Shown here: positions 18,354 through 26,276 of the stretch, piece after piece
How the letters are laid out: the number at the start of each line of letters is the position of its first letter
How positions within the stretch are numbered: the first letter of the stretch is position 1
Assembly (NCBI GenBank): GCA_017467805.1
Contig: JAFUKJ010000065.1
Span: forward strand, 1-64,000
Origin: Lachnospiraceae bacterium
GTDB taxonomy: Bacteria; Bacillota; Clostridia; Lachnospirales; Lachnospiraceae
Reading direction: 5' to 3'
Length of the DNA: 64,000 bases
Made by a program: the position numbers and the translations under genes
The notes under the pieces: generated by a model
What the model was told of the DNA's origin: nothing
Seen by the model: only the letters and a program-made list of their open reading frames with translations
The model's database searches: none

Positions 18354-19688
18354 ATGTTTGAGAATATGACAGAAGATCAGGCACGCGGGGAAATTCTCTC
18401 ACTTGTGCAGGAGTATTGCAATAAATATCATATTAAAAAGGAATTTGAAGAGGGAGACAGAATTCCTTATGCGTCGAGAGTTTACGATAGTGCGGAGATG
18501 TGCAATCTGGTAGACAGTGCATTGGAGTTCTGGCTGACTTCAGGAAGATATACGGATGAATTTGAGCAGAAGCTGGCAAAGTACTTAGGAGTGAAATATT
18601 GCTCCTTGGTAAATTCTGGTTCTTCTGCTAATTTGAATGCCTTTATGGCATTAACCTCCCCGCTGTTGGGCGATAGACGTGTAAAAAGAGGAGACGAGAT
18701 TATTACTGTGGCAGCAGGCTTTCCGACTACAGTGACACCAGCGATTCAGTATGGAGCAGTTCCTGTATTCGTGGATGTAACGATTCCACAGTATAACATT
18801 GATGTAGATATGCTAGAAGAAGCTTTGTCAGATAGGACAAAGGCGGTAATGATTGCGCATACACTGGGCAATCCTTTTGATTTGACTGCAGTGAAAGCGT
18901 TCTGTGATAAGCACAAGCTTTGGCTGGTAGAAGATAACTGTGATGCTTTAGGCTCTAAGTATGTGATAAATGGCGAGGAGCGATTTACGGGTACGATTGG
19001 AGATATTGGAACCTCCAGCTTCTATCCGCCACATCATATGACGATGGGTGAGGGTGGCGCAGTTTATACCAATAATGCTTTACTTCATAAGGCAATTCGT
19101 TCCTTCAGAGATTGGGGAAGAGATTGCGTGTGTCCTTCGGGAAGAGATAATCTTTGTAATCATAGATTTGATAAGCAGTATGGAGAGTTACCATTAGGTT
19201 ATGACCATAAGTATGTATACTCTCATTTCGGATATAATCTGAAGGCTACAGATATGCAGGCGGCGATTGGCTGCGCCCAGTTGGACAAGTTCCCGTCCTT
19301 TGTGGAGCGTAGAAGACACAATTTTGATAGATTAAAGGCTGCATTAGCATCAATAGAGGATAAGCTGATTCTTCCGATTGCCTGCGAGAACTCGACACCT
19401 AGCTGGTTTGGCTTCCTGCTTACTTGTAGGGAAGGTGTAGAGCGTAATAAGGTGGTGCCATATATTGAGTCAAAGGGTGTACAGACAAGAATGCTGTTTG
19501 CAGGTAACCTTGTGAAACATCCTTGCTTTGATGAGATGCGTGCTATAGGAGAAGGCTATAGAGTGGTCGGCAGCTTGGAGAATACGGACCGTATTATGAG
19601 AGATACCTTTTGGGTTGGTGTATATCCTGGAATGACGGATGAGATGATTGATTACATGGCGAAGGTAATTATTGAGGCAGTGCAATGA
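18354..19688 (+). CDS. rfbH: CDP-4-keto-6-deoxyglucose-3-dehydrase (RfbH/DdhC, E1)
   Basis: A 444-residue PMP-dependent member of the aminotransferase fold that removes the C-3 hydroxyl of CDP-4-keto-6-deoxyglucose. Its diagnostic feature is visible: the catalytic lysine of aminotransferases is replaced by histidine in FYPPHHMTMGEGG (His227). Cys196 and the C-x-C-x7-C set at 258, 260 and 268 match the [2Fe-2S] ligand pattern known for this family. In Yersinia and Salmonella it needs an iron-sulphur flavoprotein reductase (RfbI/DdhD/E3), which is not encoded in this window. The ATG at 18354 follows GGGGAC. Confidence 0.93.
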   Translation: MFENMTEDQARGEILSLVQEYCNKYHIKKEFEEGDRIPYASRVYDSAEMCNLVDSALEFWLTSGRYTDEFEQKLAKYLGVKYCSLVNSGSSANLNAFMALTSPLLGDRRVKRGDEIITVAAGFPTTVTPAIQYGAVPVFVDVTIPQYNIDVDMLEEALSDRTKAVMIAHTLGNPFDLTAVKAFCDKHKLWLVEDNCDALGSKYVINGEERFTGTIGDIGTSSFYPPHHMTMGEGGAVYTNNALLHKAIRSFRDWGRDCVCPSGRDNLCNHRFDKQYGELPLGYDHKYVYSHFGYNLKATDMQAAIGCAQLDKFPSFVERRRHNFDRLKAALASIEDKLILPIACENSTPSWFGFLLTCREGVERNKVVPYIESKGVQTRMLFAGNLVKHPCFDEMRAIGEGYRVVGSLENTDRIMRDTFWVGVYPGMTDEMIDYMAKVIIEAVQ

Positions 19689-19716
19689 GAGTCAGCACTA
19701 TAAGGGGATGAAGAGG

Positions 19717-21555
19717 ATGAAACAGAGATTAGCAGATTATGTTGCTGACTTCCTGGCAGAGCATGGAGTGAAGGATGTATTCAGTGTGGTTGGCGGTGGA
19801 GCAATGCATTTGAATGATGCATTAGGTCATCATGAAAAGCTGCATGTTACATACAATCATCATGAACAGGCTTGTGCCATAGCTGCTGAGGCTTATGCCA
19901 GAATAGATAATAGGATTGCCGCTGTATGTGTGACAACTGGACCTGGCGGTGTCAATGCATTGACAGGAGTGTTAGGCGGCTGGCTTGATAGTATTCCGAT
20001 GTTTGTGATTTCGGGACAGGTTAGATATGATACGACTGCGCGTTTTGAAGAAAAGACTACAGGAGCAATTGTCCGTGCAGTTGGTGACCAGGAGTATGAT
20101 ATTACAAAGGCTGTTAAGCATATGTGTAAATATGCCGAGATGTTGGAGAAGCCTGAGGATATTCGATATATGCTGGAGAAAGCGTGGCATTTGGCTACAA
20201 CAGGAAGACCAGGGCCTGTATGGGTGGATATTCCTGTGAATTTTCAAGGTAGCTATATAGAGACAGATACATTACAGGGCTATGATTCGACAGAGGATGA
20301 TGAGCTTTTACCACCTAAGGTTACAGAGCAGACGGTAGCAGAGGTTCTTGAGTTATTGCAGAGTGCAAAACGTCCTGTGATTTATGCAGGCTACGGTATT
20401 CGTTTGGCAAAAGCATTCGATGAGTTTAGAAGTGTAGCAGATAAGCTGGGAATTCCGATAGTGACTTATTGGAATGCCATTGATTTAATAGAGGATGAGC
20501 ATCCGCTTTATGTTGGACGCGGAGGAAATATGGGGGATCGCCCTGGCAACTTTGCGGTACAGAATGCGGATATGGTGCTTGCGATTGGAACGCGTATTTC
20601 TATTCGTCAGGTTGGCTATAATTGGGAAACTTGGGCAAGAGCTGCCAAGGTTATTATGGTTGATATTGATGCAGGAGAGATGGATAAGCATACGCTTCAT
20701 GTAGATAAGAAGATATGGGCGGATGCAAAGGATTTTCTTCAGACGATGCAAAGGGCGTTGGAGAAGGAGAACTTTCCTATAGCATCACAGCAAGCATGGC
20801 GTGACCAATGTCAGAGTTGGAAGAACAAGTATCCTGCGACCTTACCAAGACACTGGGAGGAGAATGGTGAAACTGCTAATGTGTATGCTTTTATTAAGCA
20901 TCTAAGTGGGCAGTTGAAGCCGAACAGTCTGACTGCGGTTTCAAATGGTGCATGTTGCGTAGTTGGTCATCAGAACTACGTGATTAAGGAAGGCAGTCGC
21001 TTTGTAATTAACAGTGCAACTGCCAGTATGGGATATGGCTTACCAGCAGCGATTGGTGTTTGTAAGGCGGCAGATAATAAGGAAACTATCTGCTTGGAAG
21101 GTGATGGCTCTGTGATGATGAACCTGCAGGAGCTACAGACAGTTATTACCAATAGATTACCTATTAAGATATTTTTGATTAATAATCAGGGATATCATTC
21201 GATACGATTAACACAGAATAACTTATTCTCTGATAAATGCAAGGTGGGTATTGGACCAGAGTCTCAGGATTTGAGCTTCCCACAGTATAAGAAGCTGGCA
21301 GAGGCTTTTGGTTATCCTTATTATGAGGCGCATTCGAATGAAGAGATGAAGGTGGCAGTGGCAAAGACTTTACAGGAGGATAGCTTTGCATTCTGCGAAA
21401 TATTTACAGATACGGTGCAGGTGTGGGAGCCTAAGAGCAGTACGAAGAGACTGGAAGATGGCACATTGGAAAGTCCGCCGTTAGAGGACTTGGCACCATT
21501 TTTATCTAGAGAAGAACTGGCAGAGAATATGTATATTACGATGTTGGAAGAATAG
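19717..21555 (+). CDS. Thiamine-diphosphate enzyme, acetolactate-synthase-like (YerE-type candidate)
   Basis: A 612-residue protein with the three-domain layout of acetohydroxyacid synthases. The catalytic glutamate is in NHHEQACAIAAEAYAR (about residue 48), and the C-terminal thiamine motif begins EGDGSVMMN and ends in NNQGYHS. Its place between RfbH and an SDR reductase in a CDP-dideoxyhexose operon matches YerE of the yersiniose pathway. YerE uses pyruvate to attach a two-carbon branch to the 4-keto sugar. That substrate is an inference from context. The start at 19717 lies nine bases after AAGGGG, so the longer upstream frame is unlikely to be used. Confidence 0.8.
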   Translation: MKQRLADYVADFLAEHGVKDVFSVVGGGAMHLNDALGHHEKLHVTYNHHEQACAIAAEAYARIDNRIAAVCVTTGPGGVNALTGVLGGWLDSIPMFVISGQVRYDTTARFEEKTTGAIVRAVGDQEYDITKAVKHMCKYAEMLEKPEDIRYMLEKAWHLATTGRPGPVWVDIPVNFQGSYIETDTLQGYDSTEDDELLPPKVTEQTVAEVLELLQSAKRPVIYAGYGIRLAKAFDEFRSVADKLGIPIVTYWNAIDLIEDEHPLYVGRGGNMGDRPGNFAVQNADMVLAIGTRISIRQVGYNWETWARAAKVIMVDIDAGEMDKHTLHVDKKIWADAKDFLQTMQRALEKENFPIASQQAWRDQCQSWKNKYPATLPRHWEENGETANVYAFIKHLSGQLKPNSLTAVSNGACCVVGHQNYVIKEGSRFVINSATASMGYGLPAAIGVCKAADNKETICLEGDGSVMMNLQELQTVITNRLPIKIFLINNQGYHSIRLTQNNLFSDKCKVGIGPESQDLSFPQYKKLAEAFGYPYYEAHSNEEMKVAVAKTLQEDSFAFCEIFTDTVQVWEPKSSTKRLEDGTLESPPLEDLAPFLSREELAENMYITMLEE

Positions 21556-21563
21556 GGCAGAAC

Positions 21564-22484
21564 ATGAAGAAAGCAATAATTACAGGTCCTACAGGGGTTG
21601 TAGGAATTGCATTAGTAGAATATTTGATAAAACAAAATGTGGCAGTTACGGCGGTATGCCGTTCGGGGTCAAAGAGGATAAGCAGACTTCCTAAGTCTGA
21701 ATCATTGACGATTATTGAATGTGATTTGACTGAATTGTCGAAGCTGTCCGAAATGATTGATGAGGAACAGGATGTGTTCTATCATTTGGCATGGGATGGA
21801 ACCTTTGGCGATGCTCGAAATGCTACTGCGGTTCAGGTGCAGAATATCCAATACACCTTAGATGCAGTGGAGGCTGCTGCTAAGCTTGGCTGCAAGAGAT
21901 TTGTAGGTGCTGGCTCACAGGCGGAATATGGACGTGTGGAAGGTATGCTTGATGCCATGACACCAGTATTCCCAGAAAATGGTTATGGAATGGCAAAGCT
22001 CTGCGCAGGACAGATGAGCAGGCTTCGTTGTGAACAGTTGGGAATAGAGCATGTCTGGACTAGAATCTTAAGTGTTTACGGACCAGGCGATGGAGAGAAA
22101 ACTTTGGTTTCTTCCTTAATTAGAAAGTTCTTGAGTGGCGAAGTGCCTGCCTGTACAAAGGGTGAGCAGATATGGGATTATCTGTATTCTAAGGATGCAG
22201 CGAGAGCCTTGTATCTGCTTGGAGATAAAGGGGGGCATGGTAAGACCTATTGCATTGGAAGTGGGGATGCTGAGTCTTTGGCAGACTATATCAGGGTGAT
22301 TCGAGATATTGTGAATCCTGATATGGAGATTGGATTTGGCGAGATTCCTTATAGTGAGAAACAGGTTATGCATCTGTGCGCTGATATAGAGGAATTAAGA
22401 CAGGATACAGGATTTGCTCCGCAGTATACCTTTGAACAGGGGATTGTAGAAACTGTGGATTGGATAAAAGGGAGCGATAAGTGA
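21564..22484 (+). CDS. NAD(P)-dependent sugar epimerase/reductase (YerF-type candidate)
   Basis: A 306-residue extended SDR with TGPTGVVG for nucleotide binding and YGMAK as the catalytic pair. Its glycine motif is slightly altered from GxxGxxG. Coming directly after the thiamine enzyme, it is the natural candidate to reduce the acetyl side chain or the 4-keto group of the branched sugar, as YerF does in Yersinia. Other final reductases of CDP-dideoxyhexose routes (for example tyvelose or abequose enzymes) are also SDRs, so the specificity is open. Its stop overlaps the next start. Confidence 0.75.
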   Translation: MKKAIITGPTGVVGIALVEYLIKQNVAVTAVCRSGSKRISRLPKSESLTIIECDLTELSKLSEMIDEEQDVFYHLAWDGTFGDARNATAVQVQNIQYTLDAVEAAAKLGCKRFVGAGSQAEYGRVEGMLDAMTPVFPENGYGMAKLCAGQMSRLRCEQLGIEHVWTRILSVYGPGDGEKTLVSSLIRKFLSGEVPACTKGEQIWDYLYSKDAARALYLLGDKGGHGKTYCIGSGDAESLADYIRVIRDIVNPDMEIGFGEIPYSEKQVMHLCADIEELRQDTGFAPQYTFEQGIVETVDWIKGSDK

Positions 22485-23551
22485 TGTTGGATATGTCATT
22501 TTATAAGGATAAGAAGGTGCTGGTTACAGGGCATACAGGCTTTAAAGGAGCTTGGATGTGTGAGGTACTGCTTATGGCTGGAGCTCATGTGACGGGGTAT
22601 GCGTTGGAAACACCGACTAATCCAAGTTTATACGAGCTTTGTAGTTTGCAGAAGCGGATGAATTCTATAATTGGAGATGTTCGCGATCTTGAGCATTTGA
22701 AGAGGGTATTTGATGAAGTACAGCCTGAAATAGTGATTCATATGGCGGCACAGCCGATTGTGCGGGAGTCTTATAAGAATCCCGTATATACTTATGAAAC
22801 GAATGTCATGGGTACGGTAAATGTTTTGGAATGTGTTAGATTGACTGATTCTGTAAAGTCATTTTTGAATGTGACGACAGATAAGGTATATAAGAATCGC
22901 GAGTGGGAATGGGGCTATCGTGAGAATGAGGAGTTAAATGGTTATGACCCTTATTCGAATAGTAAGTCCTGCTCCGAATTGGTAACGGATAGCTATAAGA
23001 ATGCTTTCTTTTCTGACAAGCGTGTTGCAATTTCGACTGCAAGAGCAGGTAATGTGATTGGCGGTGGTGACTTTGCCATGGACAGAATCGTACCTGATTG
23101 TGTACGCGCTGCATCTGAGGGAGCGCCTATTATTGTGAGAAATCCCCATTCTACAAGACCTTATCAGCATGTGTTAGAGCCTATATTTGCATATCTTATG
23201 ATAGCAAAGGCACAGTATGAGGATATACAAATGGCAGGTTCCTACAATGTGGGACCAGATGAGAATGACTGTTGGACAACTGGCAGACTGGTGGACTTAT
23301 TCTGTGAGAAGTGGAATGCTGTTATGGATACACAAGCATCTTGGAAGAATGCGTATGATGGCGGCCCGCATGAAGCGAATTTCTTAAAGCTTGATTGCTC
23401 TAAGTTGAAGAAAACCTTTGGCTGGAAGCCAAGGTGGAATGTCACTGAGACGATGGAGAAGATAGTAGAGTGGAATAAAGGGTATTTGCAAGGAGAGGAT
23501 GTTGCTTCTTGCATGAGGCAGCAGATAGAGGAGTATATTTCGTGTTTATAA
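22484..23551 (+). CDS. rfbG: CDP-glucose 4,6-dehydratase (RfbG/DdhB)
   Basis: A 355-residue extended SDR starting KKVLVTGHTGFKGAWM, with the dehydratase motif TTDKVYKN (Thr-Thr-Asp-Lys) and a catalytic YSNSK. RNPHSTRPYQHV is characteristic of CDP-glucose 4,6-dehydratases. The reaction gives CDP-4-keto-6-deoxyglucose, the substrate of RfbH. The ATG at 22484 overlaps the previous stop by one base and has GGGAG upstream. Here it comes last in the block, unlike the ddhDABC order of Yersinia. Confidence 0.93.
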   Translation: MLDMSFYKDKKVLVTGHTGFKGAWMCEVLLMAGAHVTGYALETPTNPSLYELCSLQKRMNSIIGDVRDLEHLKRVFDEVQPEIVIHMAAQPIVRESYKNPVYTYETNVMGTVNVLECVRLTDSVKSFLNVTTDKVYKNREWEWGYRENEELNGYDPYSNSKSCSELVTDSYKNAFFSDKRVAISTARAGNVIGGGDFAMDRIVPDCVRAASEGAPIIVRNPHSTRPYQHVLEPIFAYLMIAKAQYEDIQMAGSYNVGPDENDCWTTGRLVDLFCEKWNAVMDTQASWKNAYDGGPHEANFLKLDCSKLKKTFGWKPRWNVTETMEKIVEWNKGYLQGEDVASCMRQQIEEYISCL

Positions 23552-23570
23552 GACACGATATATTTTATGT

Positions 23571-23622
23571 AACCCCTCAAAATGCGGGGTTGAAATGTCA
23601 AAATCACGAGTTTTTACATTTC
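23571..23622 (+). terminator. Two tandem hairpins after the polysaccharide operon
   Basis: AACCCC at 23571-23576 pairs with GGGGTT at 23586-23591, and GAAATGT at 23592-23598 pairs with ACATTTC at 23616-23622. Neither is followed by a clear T-run, so termination is only a possible role; RNA stabilisation is another. Confidence 0.4.
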
Positions 23623-23717
23623 GAGTGGACTTTTATATTGGCTCATGTTACCTTCTGTTGAGAACAAATGATATGCGCATTTCTGAAGTTCAAATCTATA
23701 ATCAAGGAAGGTAATCT

Positions 23718-24722
23718 ATGACCAAAGAAGTTGACAAGTCATCTCCGTCTTTTTTACAGGATAAGCTATGGGATGAGATTACAAAGTCTATTGCAGACCG
23801 TATGCCGAATCAGTTATTTCCACTGTTTAAGGAGGCGTTTGGGAAGGAGTATCCGAAGGGTACACCGATAAGAATTATACAGACAGAGTATCCTGTGCCT
23901 GAGGGAGATAAGACTGTGATTTATTCTGACATTGTTCTGCTGGTGGACGAGAAGGATTTATATCATTTAGAGTGTCAGATGACAAATGACAGCGACATGG
24001 TGGTGCGTATGATAGAGTATGATTTTCACACTGCATTGCGCCATGGTATTCAGATGGAGTCGCCGAATGTATTTACATTGCATTTCCCGAATTCGACAGT
24101 GTTATACCCACAGTGTAATAACAGGCTCCCAGATAAGCTGATATGTAATGTCATTTTTCCCGATGGAAGCAGCCACAGATATGAGGTGCCGACCATCAGG
24201 ATTCAGAAGTATTCGTTAGAGGATATCAGAGAGAAGCATTTGACGATGTTTATACCATTTAAGCTCTTAAGCTTTCGTCCGAGGGTGAATTCCAAGAAGA
24301 ATCCGATACAGGAAAACGAATTGACACAGTATGTGAAAAGACTTATATTAATCTTAGAAGAAGAGTACGAGGCGGGGAACATATCGAGCCTGGAGTACAA
24401 GGATTATGTGAAGTTTATTAATCTTGCGGCGGAGCGTGTGTTTCATGCGCAGCAACACTATGCAGAGGAGGTATTCGAAGTGACGAAATCAGTATTGGAA
24501 TTACCAAGCGATATTTATCGTAAGGCTGAGATGGCGGAGAAGCTCCAGCAGGAGTTGAAGGAGCGAGAGGAAGAGTTTTCGTTGCGTGAAGAAGAATTCT
24601 CACAACGAGAAGAAGAGTTTGAGGTAACTCTTGCGCAGCAGAAAAAGAAGTTTTCGCAACGTGAAGAGGAGTATATGCGAAGAATAGCCCAGCTTGAGGC
24701 ACAGTTGAAGGATAAAGAATAA
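23718..24722 (+). CDS. PD-(D/E)XK nuclease-like protein (Rpn/transposase-associated type) with coiled coil
   Basis: A 334-residue protein. Residues ~60-95 contain YSDIVLLVDEKDLYHLECQ, which fits the D...ExQ active site of PD-(D/E)XK nucleases of the Rpn/PDDEXK-transposase kind. The last ~65 residues repeat REEEFS/QREEE units and should form a charged coiled coil. Such proteins are abundant as paralogues in Lachnospiraceae, but their function is unclear. AAGGAAGG precedes the ATG at 23718. A terminator follows. It stands alone between the polysaccharide and fatty-acid operons. Confidence 0.65.
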   Translation: MTKEVDKSSPSFLQDKLWDEITKSIADRMPNQLFPLFKEAFGKEYPKGTPIRIIQTEYPVPEGDKTVIYSDIVLLVDEKDLYHLECQMTNDSDMVVRMIEYDFHTALRHGIQMESPNVFTLHFPNSTVLYPQCNNRLPDKLICNVIFPDGSSHRYEVPTIRIQKYSLEDIREKHLTMFIPFKLLSFRPRVNSKKNPIQENELTQYVKRLILILEEEYEAGNISSLEYKDYVKFINLAAERVFHAQQHYAEEVFEVTKSVLELPSDIYRKAEMAEKLQQELKEREEEFSLREEEFSQREEEFEVTLAQQKKKFSQREEEYMRRIAQLEAQLKDKE

Positions 24723-24730
24723 TCAAACAA

Positions 24731-24765
24731 TAGGTGCTGGTTCAGTGTGAACTGGCACCTTTTTA
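24731..24765 (+). terminator. Rho-independent terminator after the nuclease-like gene
   Basis: AGGTGC...GTTCA pairs with TGAAC...GCACCT around a GTG loop with a TG/TG internal mismatch, followed by TTTTT. Confidence 0.85.
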
Positions 24766-24842
24766 CTAACCAATATTTTTGTTCAAATCCACCAAATTCC
24801 CTTGCCAACATTTGGTAGAACCCCAAATTTCATAAATTACAG

Positions 24843-24871
24843 TTGACAATAAGATGATTAAGAAGTATTAT
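24843..24871 (+). promoter_or_regulatory. SigA-type promoter of the fatty-acid operon
   Basis: TTGACA at 24843-24848 and TATTAT at 24866-24871 are separated by exactly 17 bases. The expected start site is near 24878, about 117 bases before the acpP ATG. Two operator-like repeats lie directly downstream. Confidence 0.8.
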
Positions 24872-24885
24872 GTGCTAGTAAATAC

Positions 24886-24914
24886 TTTGATAGTCAAAAT
24901 ATTTGAATGTCAAA
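24886..24914 (+). promoter_or_regulatory. Tandem FabT-like operators
   Basis: Two inverted repeats, TTTGATAGTCAAA (24886-24898) and TTTGAATGTCAAA (24902-24914), share the form TTTGA-N3-TCAAA with centres 16 bases apart. This is close to the published FabT operator core of streptococci and lactococci (TTTGATTATCAAA-like). They sit just after the predicted start site, so a bound repressor would block initiation or early elongation. A FabT-like MarR protein is encoded at the 3' end of this operon. Confidence 0.75.
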
Positions 24915-24994
24915 ACATTCGACAGCAAAGTATAAGTCATTTTAGGGAATGACAGCAAGTGTAATATTATGTGATAGTAAAAAGGAGAAAAACT

Positions 24995-25225
24995 ATGTTA
25001 GAAAGAGTAATTGAAATTATTGAAGAACAGTTAAATTTAGACGGAGTAGAGATTACAGAGGATTCTAGATTCAAAGAGGATTTAGAGGCAGATTCACTTG
25101 ACTTATTCGAGCTTGTTATGGCTTTCGAAGAGGAGTACGGTGTTGAGATTCCTTCAGAGGATTTAGAGAAGATTACAACAGTTGGTTCAGTTATTGAGTA
25201 CATGAAGAATAAGGGTGTTGAATAA
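24995..25225 (+). CDS. acpP: Acyl carrier protein
   Basis: A 76-residue acidic four-helix protein with the phosphopantetheine attachment motif EADSLDLFEL (serine at about residue 37). It carries the growing acyl chain as a thioester for all the Fab enzymes encoded downstream. The ATG at 24995 follows AAAGGAG at 24981-24987, and the upstream GTG at 24971 has no such site. It is the first gene of the fatty-acid operon. Confidence 0.95.
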   Translation: MLERVIEIIEEQLNLDGVEITEDSRFKEDLEADSLDLFELVMAFEEEYGVEIPSEDLEKITTVGSVIEYMKNKGVE

Positions 25226-25232
25226 GAATACT

Positions 25233-26159
25233 ATGAAGACTAGAGTGACAGAGTTATTAGGGATAGAGTATCCGGTAATTCAGGGCGGTATGGCTTGGGT
25301 TGCAGAGTATCATCTTGCAGCAGCAGTTTCTAATGCAGGTGGCTTAGGAATCATTGGCGCGGGTGGTGCTCCAGCAGAGTTTGTCAGAGATCAGATTAGA
25401 AAGGCAAAGGAATTAACCGATAAGCCATTTGGTGTTAATGTAATGCTTATGAACCCGGAGGCAGATGCGATTGCCCAGGTAATCGTAGATGAAGGTGTTA
25501 AGGTAGTTACTACAGGTGCTGGTAATCCTGCTAAGTACATGGAGATGTGGAAGGCAGCAGGCATTAAGGTGATTCCTGTTGTTGCAAGCGTTGCGTTAGC
25601 GAAGTTGATGGAAAGAGGCGGCGCAGATGCGGTTGTTGCTGAAGGTATGGAAAGTGGTGGACATATTGGTTCTACTACTACTATGGCTTTAGTTCCTCAG
25701 GTAGTTGATGCAGTGAAGATTCCTGTTATTGCAGCAGGTGGTATTGCAGATGGCAGAGGAATTGCAGCAGGATTTATGCTTGGTGCAGAGGCTGTTCAGA
25801 TGGGGACTGTTTTCCTTACAGCTAAGGAGTGTACTGTTCATCAGAATTATAAGGACATGGTAATCAAGGCTAAGGATATTGATTCAGTTGTAACTGGTAC
25901 ATCAACAGGTCATCCTGTTCGCGGTATCCGTAATATGATGACTAAGGAATATCTTCGTCTCGAGAAGGAAGGCGCTGAGTTAATGGAGCTTGAGAAGTTA
26001 ACTTTAGGTGCTTTGAGAAAGGCTGTTGTGGAAGGTGACGTTGTAAATGGTACAGTGATGGCAGGTCAGATTGCAGGTCTTGTGAAAACTGAGCCGTCTT
26101 GCGAAGAGATTGTTACAGGACTGATGGCACAGGCAGAGGCGTTATTAAAGAGAGCATAG
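25233..26159 (+). CDS. fabK: Enoyl-ACP reductase II (FabK), FMN-dependent
   Basis: A 308-residue TIM-barrel flavoprotein of the FabK/nitronate monooxygenase family, with VIQGGMAW at the N-terminus, ESGGHIG and VIAAGGIADGRGIAAG for flavin phosphate binding. Length and the acpP-fabK-fabD-fabG-fabF order match the classical FabK operons of Firmicutes that lack FabI. It reduces the enoyl-ACP double bond, the last step of each elongation round. It starts at ATG 25233 and follows acpP by seven bases. A second family member lies later in the operon. Confidence 0.9.
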   Translation: MKTRVTELLGIEYPVIQGGMAWVAEYHLAAAVSNAGGLGIIGAGGAPAEFVRDQIRKAKELTDKPFGVNVMLMNPEADAIAQVIVDEGVKVVTTGAGNPAKYMEMWKAAGIKVIPVVASVALAKLMERGGADAVVAEGMESGGHIGSTTTMALVPQVVDAVKIPVIAAGGIADGRGIAAGFMLGAEAVQMGTVFLTAKECTVHQNYKDMVIKAKDIDSVVTGTSTGHPVRGIRNMMTKEYLRLEKEGAELMELEKLTLGALRKAVVEGDVVNGTVMAGQIAGLVKTEPSCEEIVTGLMAQAEALLKRA

Positions 26160-26195
26160 GCATTTTGCAGGACAAGATGCTTTGAGAAGAGAATA

Positions 26196-26239
26196 TATGC
26201 ACTGGGGGGAGATGTTTCGACATCTTCTTTCGGTGCATA
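26196..26239 (+). promoter_or_regulatory. Long hairpin between fabK and fabD
   Basis: Bases 26197-26215 pair with 26220-26238 in an unbroken 19-base-pair stem (several G-U pairs) closed by a TTCG loop. No T-run follows, so it is not a standard terminator. It may set relative expression or protect one side of the mRNA after cleavage. Confidence 0.6.
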
Positions 26240-26276
26240 AAATTTGTAGATTTGTAGAAAGGTATAGGTAACTAGA

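Noticed and set aside
22481-22483. GTG start for rfbG overlapping the previous gene by four bases
   Set aside because: The ATG three bases later is stronger and has the better distance from GGGAG.
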